64,000 nucleotides of DNA, taken from Mytilus trossulus (Eukaryota > Mollusca > Bivalvia > Mytilida > Mytilidae). The notes beneath the pieces were generated by a model, which was not told the DNA's origin, did not search any database, and saw only the letters and a list, made by a program, of their open reading frames with translations. Position 1 is the first letter of the stretch, and every line of letters begins with the position of its first letter. Shown in pieces: positions 60,001-64,000 of the stretch. The position numbers were made by a program, and so were the translations under genes. The stretch is from contig NC_086381.1 of the NCBI RefSeq assembly GCF_036588685.1, positions 50,219,431 to 50,283,430 of the forward strand, written 5' to 3'.

Positions 60001-62313
60001 TAATTAAAATAAAAGTTGTGGGCAGTTGCTTCACTTTTCTTTAAAATTTGCCCTCTAAATTGTAATTTTTATGCCCCACCTACGATAGTAGAGGGGCATT
60101 ATGTTTTCTGGTCTGTGTTTGTTCGTCTGTTTGTCCCGCTTAAGGTTTAAGTTTTTGATGAAGTTAAGACCAATAAACTTGAAACTTTGTACACATGTTC
60201 CTCGTGATAGGATCTGTCTAATTTTCATGACAAATTAAAGTTTTGACCCCAATTTCACAGTTCACTGAACATAGAAAATGATAGTGTAAAGTTTAGGTTA
60301 AAGTTTTGGTTAAGGTTTTTGGTCAAGGTAGTTTTTGATGAAGTTGAAGTCACATCAACTTGAAATTTAGTACACATGCTCCCTATGATATGATCTTTGT
60401 AATTTTAATTTTAAATTAAAGTTTTGACCCCAATTTCAGGGTCCACTGAACATGGAAAATGATAGTGTGAGTAGGGCATCTGTGTACTATGGACACATTC
60501 TTTGTTTTAAATTTGATAAATATACAGCAAAAAATGAGTTTTTTCTACATTCATGAAAATTTTATAAATATGAGTTATTTAAAAACCAAATTGCATAAAT
60601 TTAAAGAACATTTATATAAAACAAAATTTACAAATACTTTTTTTTTGTCGAAAGGAAAAATACATCCACAAATCCAAATTTTAAGCAAATTTATAAGAAT
60701 TCATCCTCATTTTACTAAAAAAAAAAGCAAGTGAAGGTATATTTTTATTACATATTTGATTTAATCAGGCAAACAATAGCCTATATGCAAATTGTCAGCA
60801 AAGTTTCAATATGGAAAGAAAACCATATTGTATAAGCCCTTAAGCAAGCCTCAACCAAACGTTATGAACCACAATACTTAATACCATAAAACACAGATGA
60901 AATTTGAATTTTGGTGGTTTTACCTTCACTGTTCTGGAGTTATTCCCTTTAAAAATGGAAATATTGCTGAGTTTTTTGTTTCCATTCTCTAACTTTAATG
61001 TGCCTCAACCAAATGTTATGAAAGTTACACAGTTCTTATTACCACAAAACTTAGATAAAGTACAAATTTGGGTAGTTTCTCATGTTCTTTAGTTATGTTG
61101 TCCCTTTCTAACATTTTTATACCCCAGCTTTAAAAAAGGGGGGGTATACTGTTTTACCTCTGTCTGTCAATCCGTCCGTCAGTCCGTCCTTCAGTTAGTC
61201 AGTCCGTCCCATGAATCTTTCGTCACATTTTTCTCAGGAACTATACATCCACCCTTCTGTAATTTGGTATCAACATTTATATATGTCAGCCATACCGTGT
61301 GATGCGTTTTCAGATTCATCATTCATCGACTTCCTGTTAACCAAACACTTGTATGATTTTACACTTGATAGCCAAGTTGAAAATTTTCGTCACATTTTTC
61401 TCAGTAACTACAATACATGGATTTCTGAAATTTGGTTTCAGGGTTTAATTAAGTCCGCTTTACCGTGTGATGCCTTTTCAGATTGATCACTTGACAACTT
61501 CCTGTTAACCGAACACTTGTATGATTTTACACATGATAGCCAAGTTGAAAATTTTCGTCACATTTTTCTCAGAAACTACAATACATGGATTTCTGAAATT
61601 TGGTTTCAGGGTTTATTTAGGTCAGCTATACCATGTGATGCGTTTTTAGATTGATCACTTGACAACTTCCTGTTTACCGAACACTTGTATGATTTTACAC
61701 ATGATAGCCAAGTTGAAAATTTTCGTCACACTTTTCTCAGGAACTACAATACAAGGATTTCTGAAATTTGGTTTCAGGATTTATATAAGTCACCTATACC
61801 GTGTGATGCGTTTTCAGATTGATCACCCGACAACTTCCTGTTTACCGAACACTTGTATGATTTTTCACATGATAGCCAAGTTGAAAGTTTTCGTCACATT
61901 TTTCTCAGGAACTACAATACAAGGATTTCTGAAATTTGGTTTCAGGGTTTATTTAAGTCCACTTTACAGTGTGATGCGTTTTCAGATTCATCACTCGACA
62001 ACTTCCTGTTTACTGAACACTTGCATATTTTTACACTATTAATATTATCCACTTGCGGCGGGGGTATCATCAGTGAGCAGTAGCTCACAGTTTCACTTGT
62101 ATGATATGCAAGAAGGGGCATCACTATCTGCGTCCCATGGACAAATTTCCTATTTATTTAGATAGATGATATATTTAATTGAAAAAAAATACTTCTTTTC
62201 AGACTGAGTTTGATTTAGCTGATAGCCAGATGGATAGTCAAGATTTCATGGAGGACAAGAACAGTTCAAAAAAGAAGAAAGCAAGCATTGTGTCCAAGGC
62301 AATAATGGTTTAA
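36001..62313 (+). CDS. HORMAD1: Meiotic HORMA-domain protein with PHD finger and winged helix (HORMAD1/Hop1 type)
   Basis: Twenty-one coding exons: 36001-36045, 37035-37179, 39339-39439, 39854-39874, 40477-40503, 41178-41242, 42580-42731, 43209-43312, 43745-43755, 44392-44530, 46785-46908, 47562-47659, 48973-49089, 49563-49628, 51404-51567, 52517-52564, 52691-52799, 53367-53423, 55243-55344, 56542-56622 and 62203-62313. All join in phase (1887 nt, 628 residues). Residues ~16-230 are the HORMA domain, matching HORMAD1 at TAQMQRT, LREDxxxCPG-like and EPMNIKVGDV segments. An acidic linker follows, then a PHD finger (~337-383: CPC, CAVC, HGIC, CDVC) and a winged helix (~405-480). Lysine-rich NLS-like blocks near 552-560 and 580-588 precede a basic C-terminus. 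The family builds the meiotic chromosome axis and promotes break formation and synapsis checks. Vertebrate HORMAD1 (~394 residues) lacks the PHD/winged-helix part, whereas yeast Hop1 has it. Confidence 0.95.
36296..36590. repeat. Dispersed repeat in HORMA gene intron 1
   Basis: Contains GAGGTTTGAGTGACAATGAG, AAAGTAAACCATTATAGGTC, GAGCCTTGGCCCACACCG and AAAGGGCCCCAAAAATGACT. I recognise the block as a common mussel-type interspersed repeat; only one copy is in the window. Confidence 0.55.
37440..39274. mobile_element. Outer TIR element split by the tandem-core element
   Basis: GTCTGCCCAAACCCTACCC on the left is inverted as GGGTAGGTAGCGTTTGGGCA on the right. Almost all of the interior is the separate element at 37510-39133, so this is a small older MITE interrupted by a later insertion. 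Confidence 0.55.
37510..39133. mobile_element. Palindrome-headed tandem-core element (AGCTCACC...CTAG) in HORMA intron 2
   Basis: The head AGCTCACCTGGCCC AAA GGGCCAAGTGAGCT (37510-37540) is a near-perfect palindrome. A CGTC/GTCGTC-rich stretch follows, then three core units about 504 and 501 bp apart (marked by AAATCTTCTCCTCTGAAACT at 37601, 38105 and, with one change, 38606). The tail hairpin AGGCTCTTTAGAGCCT (39114-39129) overlaps a final CTAG at 39130-39133. A hairpin next to CTAG and T-rich flanks recall Helitron2/Helentron ends; that classification is inference. A decayed relative of the core lies at about 51910-52360. Confidence 0.8.
41317..41489. mobile_element. Small MITE with AATGAAGGATAAAAAA ends
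   Basis: AATGAAGGATAAAAAA at 41317 is inverted as TTTTTTATCCTTCATT ending at 41489. It is about 173 bp with G-rich interior tracts (GGGGGTGGGGGTC and GGGGGGTAGGGG) and lies in HORMA intron 6. Confidence 0.7.
41755..42040. repeat. Probable dispersed repeat in HORMA intron 6
   Basis: A GC-richer block (CCACTTTGCGGGTGTGAGTG, GCTGCCTTGTAGCTTGCTC, AGGGGTCAGCCATTTGTCGT) stands out from its AT-rich intron. I recognise its opening as repeated in mussel DNA, but only one copy is in the window. The 81-codon open frame across it is not supported as a gene. Confidence 0.35.
45000..46731. mobile_element. Tandemly duplicated piggyBac-like TTAA element in HORMA intron 10
   Basis: Ends are TTAACCCTTTCAACGCTATA at 45107 (a variant at 45000) and TAGCGTTGAAAGGGTTAA ending 45986, with GCGTTGGAAGGGTTAA ending 46731. 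TTAA targets with CCCTTT termini are the piggyBac signature. The interior is duplicated: about 45210-45985 and 45986-46731 align along their length (AAACCATTCGGTTTTC, GCAGTCTGAAAAGGAA, GCAGCAGCAGCCA). Each unit keeps a ~63-76 codon open frame (45803-46033 and 46545-46736) with a shared KKIQQSEKExTVL core. No transposase is present. Confidence 0.8.
47826..48040. mobile_element. MITE with GTGGATTCATTATTATTCG ends in HORMA intron 12
   Basis: GTGGATTCATTATTATTCGT and TTGGATACCAATTTTCATGG at the left are inverted as CCACGAAAATTGGTACCCAA and AATGAATCCATTATTATT at the right. It is about 215 bp. Confidence 0.7.
48253..48412 (-). repeat. Dispersed interspersed repeat (CATTGGCAATCATA family), inverse copy in HORMA intron 12
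   Basis: AAGAAGATGTGGTATGATTG, AACAACTATAGGTCAC and GTCAGCTATAAAAGGCCCC match the reverse of 9071-9330. Confidence 0.8.
48510..48690 (+). repeat. Dispersed repeat rich in GGATTTTGGGAT, second copy
   Basis: Matches 31031-31215 (GGGATTGACCCTTTCAGGAT, CTGGGAATTCTTT, GGGATCAGGACCCCTCCTAC). Confidence 0.7.
48735..48972 (+). repeat. Two tandem decoy copies of the PHD exon acceptor and 5' end
   Basis: Acceptor plus exon start (TATATAG|GATGATGGATTAATG and TTCTATGTGCTGTGTG) occur at 48792 and 48883, ahead of the complete exon at 48973. Units are 91 and 90 bp. Both decoys run into TTGGCTATTTAGCCTGAGTT, and the second hits an in-frame TAA after 21 codons, so using it would truncate the protein inside the PHD finger. 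Confidence 0.9.
50317..51003. mobile_element. Possible second TTAA/CCCTTT-ended element in HORMA intron 14
   Basis: Starts TTTACCCTTTCACCCATTGC and ends CATAGGCAAAAGGGTTAA. The inverted match is limited to the terminal CCCTTT, and the left target reads TTTA rather than TTAA. The right end contains hairpin-prone CCCGGTAAACCGGG. Interpretation as a decayed piggyBac-like element is tentative. Confidence 0.4.
51910..52360. repeat. Decayed copy of the 37.5-kb tandem-core element
   Basis: TTAACTTTTACAAAAGTCTT, TCTCCTCTGAAACTAATTTT, AAAAAATGTGTCTGATGG, AAATGATCAGCAAGGT and GAGTTATTGCCCTTTAATGT correspond in order to one unit of 37510-39133. It lies just upstream of HORMA exon 16. Confidence 0.7.
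53601..53822. mobile_element. Decayed relative of the TACTGTAAACCAAC MITE
   Basis: TACTATAAACCAACTAAATT at the left and TAAATTGGTTTTAAAATG at the right are eroded versions of the 25936-26148 ends, with matching inner blocks. Confidence 0.6.
56725..56895. mobile_element. AGGGCTATTCC MITE, copy 1
   Basis: AGGGCTATTCCATTAAAA is inverted as TTTTAGGGAATAGCCCT. It is about 171 bp. Interior blocks (AACCAGGAACCA, ATACTGAAAAAAGACCCA, ACATTCAATGATTA) are shared with 59724-59914. Confidence 0.8.
57936..58480 (+). repeat. Intronic duplication, upstream copy
   Basis: AGTTAAGTCTATTTCAA, AGGTATATCCAAATAAGAAT, TCACTGGTCACCCCTTTTAA and GTGAACATACTAGTTATTCT recur in the same order at about 59350-60065, about 1.4 kb downstream, in the last HORMA intron. 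Confidence 0.75.
59350..60065 (+). repeat. Intronic duplication, downstream copy carrying a MITE insertion
   Basis: It matches 57936-58480 through GTGAACATACAAGTTATTCT, is interrupted by the AGGGCTATT MITE at 59724-59914, then resumes with AAAGGGACTTTT. The MITE is absent from the upstream copy, so it inserted after the duplication. Confidence 0.7.
59724..59914. mobile_element. AGGGCTATTCC MITE, copy 2
   Basis: AGGGCTATTTCATTAAAATG is inverted as ACATTTTAATGGAATAGCCC with a final T missing from this 20-base quote. It is about 191 bp with the same interior as 56725-56895. Confidence 0.8.
60070..60490 (-). mobile_element. Inverse copy of the GTGTCCCAAGTACAC family with duplicated core
   Basis: Read on +, it opens with the palindromic head ATGCCCC ... 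GGGGCAT (60071-60099), has a GTTCGTCTGTTTGTCCCGC stretch, then two core units 180 bp apart (GTTTTTGATGAAGTT at 60151 and 60331), and ends GGGCATCTGTGTACTATGGA. It fits the palindrome-head/tandem-core class. Confidence 0.75.
60847..61110 (+). repeat. Two-unit tandem repeat of 164 bp
   Basis: CCTCAACCAAACGTTATGAA at 60849 and CCTCAACCAAATGTTATGAA at 61013 start two units that share ACTTAGATAAA-type and TTCCCTTT-type blocks. It directly precedes the element at 61119. Confidence 0.65.
61119..62090. mobile_element. Palindrome-headed tandem-core element in the last HORMA intron
   Basis: The head ATACCCC ... GGGGTAT spans 61119-61146. A run of GTCAGTCCGTCC-like words follows, then about five core units 167-168 bp apart (TTTTCGTCACATTTTTCTCA at 61386 and 61553, variants near 61720 and 61888). 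The tail GCGGCGGGGGTATCATC leads into the hairpin GTGAGCAGTAGCTCAC (62073-62088). Repeated open frames across it are repeat translations, not genes. It lies about 110 bp upstream of the terminal coding exon. Confidence 0.85.
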
Positions 62314-62880
62314 TATTGTTGACAAATGACAATATATGAATTTAAATATGTTAATTATGTTTAATTTACATTGTTATAAAAGTGAAATATTTTGTAACTA
62401 AGTCTGTGGTCTTACAATGAATATCAAAACTGTGTAGATTGGAGACTTAGCCATGGTTGTTTATGGCTGCATCAAACATTATTGCTAAGGTTAAATAAAC
62501 TCCCATAAAAAACACACATTATAATTTCATTGCCATCATCTTATTCTATACAATCAGAAGAATTTTATGTTTCTGTTACAAGTGCTTCATCTTTTTAAAA
62601 TATCTATGATTGCTTGAGGGAAAGTAACCAAACAAATGGGATTATCTATTCCGTAATGAAGTTCAGTGTCATTTAGGTCATGTGTTATTTACCATATCTG
62701 TGATTCATTATTTACTAGTTATCATCTTGTATCGGGGAATTTATACAAGTTCTGTTAATTTATATTTATTAATAATGTTACTAATTTGATTTACTTAGAT
62801 TTAAATGATGATTATTATATCTTGTTGATTCACTGATTGAGTTTTGAAAGTTGAAATAAAAAATTAACAATTGCCTGTAC
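62314..62880 (+). other. Probable 3' UTR of the HORMA gene
   Basis: AT-rich sequence follows the stop. AATAAA motifs near 62493 (GTTAAATAAACTCC) and 62855 (TGAAATAAAAAATT) are candidate polyadenylation signals. No other feature is seen up to the next element. Confidence 0.5.
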
Positions 62881-63035
62881 ATGTATTATTTTGTATGATT
62901 CCTTTTTTCCTTTTTGATTAATATTCAAAATGAAAAAAAAACAACTTGCATCTACATAAAAAAAGACTATTATTTAGCTGAAATATGTTAGGGACGACAT
63001 CAAAAGATAAATGTAAGATAAAAAAATGACTTTTT

Positions 63036-64000
63036 AGCTCACCTGGCCCGAAGGGCCAAGTGAGCTTTTCTCACCACTTGGCGTCCGTCGTCCGTCGTCG
63101 TCGTCGTCCGTCGTCGTCGTCGTTAACAATTTACATTTTGAACTTCTTCTAGAGAACCACTGAATGGAATGGAACCAAACATGGCATGAATGTTCCTTAT
63201 GAGGTGCTGACCAAGTGTTGTTACTTTGTAGCCGATCCATCATCCAAGATGGCCGCCAGCGGGGGACTTAGTTTAACATAGGACACTATGGGAAATGCAT
63301 ACAAATGACTTCTTTTAGAGAACCATTGCATGGAATGAAACCAAACATGGCATGAATGTTCCTTATGAGGTGCTGACCAAGTGTTGTTACTTTGTTGCCG
63401 ATCCATCATCCAAGATGGCCGCCAGCCGGGGACTTAGTTTAACATAGGACCCTATGGGAAATGCATACAAATGACTTCTTTTAGAGAACCACTGAATGGA
63501 ATAAAACCAAACATAGCATGAATTATCCTAATGGGGTGCTGACCAAGTGTTGTTACTTTGTAGCCGATCCATCATCCAAGATGGCCGCCAGCGGGGGACT
63601 TAGTTTAACATAGGACCCTATGGGAAATGCATACAAATGACTTCTTCTAGAGAACCACTAAATGGAATGAAACCAAACATAGCATGAATATTCATTCCTT
63701 ATGGAGTGCTGACCAAGTGTTGTTACTTTGTAGCCGATCCATTATCCAAGATGGCCACCAGCGGGGACTTAGTTTAACATAGCACCCTATTGGAAATGCA
63801 TACAAATGACTTCTTTTAGTGAACCACTGAATGGAATGAAACCAAACATGGCATGAATGTTCCTTATGTGGTGCTGACCAAGTGTTGTTACTTTGTAGCC
63901 GATCCATCATCAAAGATGGCCGCCAGCAGGGGACTTAGTTTAACACAGGACCCTATGGGAAATGCATACAAATGACTTCTTTTAGAGAACCACTGAATGG
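63036..64000. mobile_element. Palindrome-headed tandem-core element, cut by the window end
   Basis: The head (63036-63066) is almost identical to that at 37510 (AGCTCACCTGGCCC, GGGCCAAGTGAGCT), followed by TCCGTCGTCGTC iterations. The core is unrelated: about five-plus units 167 bp apart, each with ACTTCTTTTAGAGAACCACT, CCAAACATGGCATGAATG, TGCTGACCAAGTGTTGTTAC and AAGATGGCCGCCAGC. The open frames here are repeat artefacts. The tail lies outside the window. Confidence 0.85.

Noticed and set aside
61659-62083. 127- and 76-codon open frames with repeated blocks
   Set aside because: They are translations of the 167-bp tandem core of the element at 61119-62090; different frames give similar repeated peptides.
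63034-63913. Minus-strand frames starting MMDRLQSNNTWS
   Set aside because: They are repeat translations of the 167-bp units at the window end; the same peptide recurs once per unit.

Overview
The window looks like eukaryotic nuclear DNA from a bivalve mollusc, most likely a mussel (Mytilus-like). The evidence is AT-rich sequence, genes split into short exons by long introns with GT...AG junctions, intronless tandem homeobox genes, and many dispersed repeats of the kind I associate with mussel genomes. There are no bacterial operons, phage genes or CRISPR arrays. The genus is inferred from recognition, not from a search.

Left third (1-14 kb): two intronless paralogous homeobox genes (3650-4471 and 12698-13498, both +) sit in tandem about 9 kb apart, each with a conserved TATA promoter. 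Between them lies a roughly 4 kb satellite of about 100 copies of a 40-bp unit (5010-9070). It switches orientation twice, so part of the array is a giant inverted repeat. Two near-identical ~745-bp elements with Helitron-type ends (802-1542 on +, 9331-10081 on -) bracket the first gene and the satellite in opposite orientations.

Middle (14-20 kb): gene-poor DNA with a fragment of a probable transposon protein, a tRNA-derived SINE, dispersed repeats, an 18-bp perfect GC-rich hairpin (19194-19249) and a degenerate tandem field.

Right two-thirds (20.7-62.3 kb): two divergently transcribed genes whose exons I rebuilt by reading GT/AG junctions in phase. On the minus strand is a ropporin-1-like gene (5 coding exons, 20758-30252, 223 aa), a sperm-flagellum/radial-spoke RIIa protein. 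On the plus strand is a meiotic HORMA-domain gene (21 coding exons, 36001-62313, 628 aa). Its N-terminus matches animal HORMAD1, but it also keeps a PHD finger and a winged-helix domain like yeast Hop1. A candidate 5' non-coding exon of the ropporin gene lies at about 34.6-34.8 kb, so the two germline genes probably share a bidirectional control region at about 34.6-36.0 kb.

The introns are packed with transposon remnants: TIR/MITE elements nested in each other, piggyBac-like TTAA elements, and a recurrent class with a palindromic head, GTC-rich stretch, tandem core and hairpin tail. Core sequences differ between these elements, but periods cluster near 165-168 bp or three times that. In both genes an exon boundary has been duplicated in tandem into the adjoining intron (splice donor side in the ropporin gene, acceptor side in the HORMA gene), leaving rows of decoy splice sites. 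I found no other protein gene I can defend.
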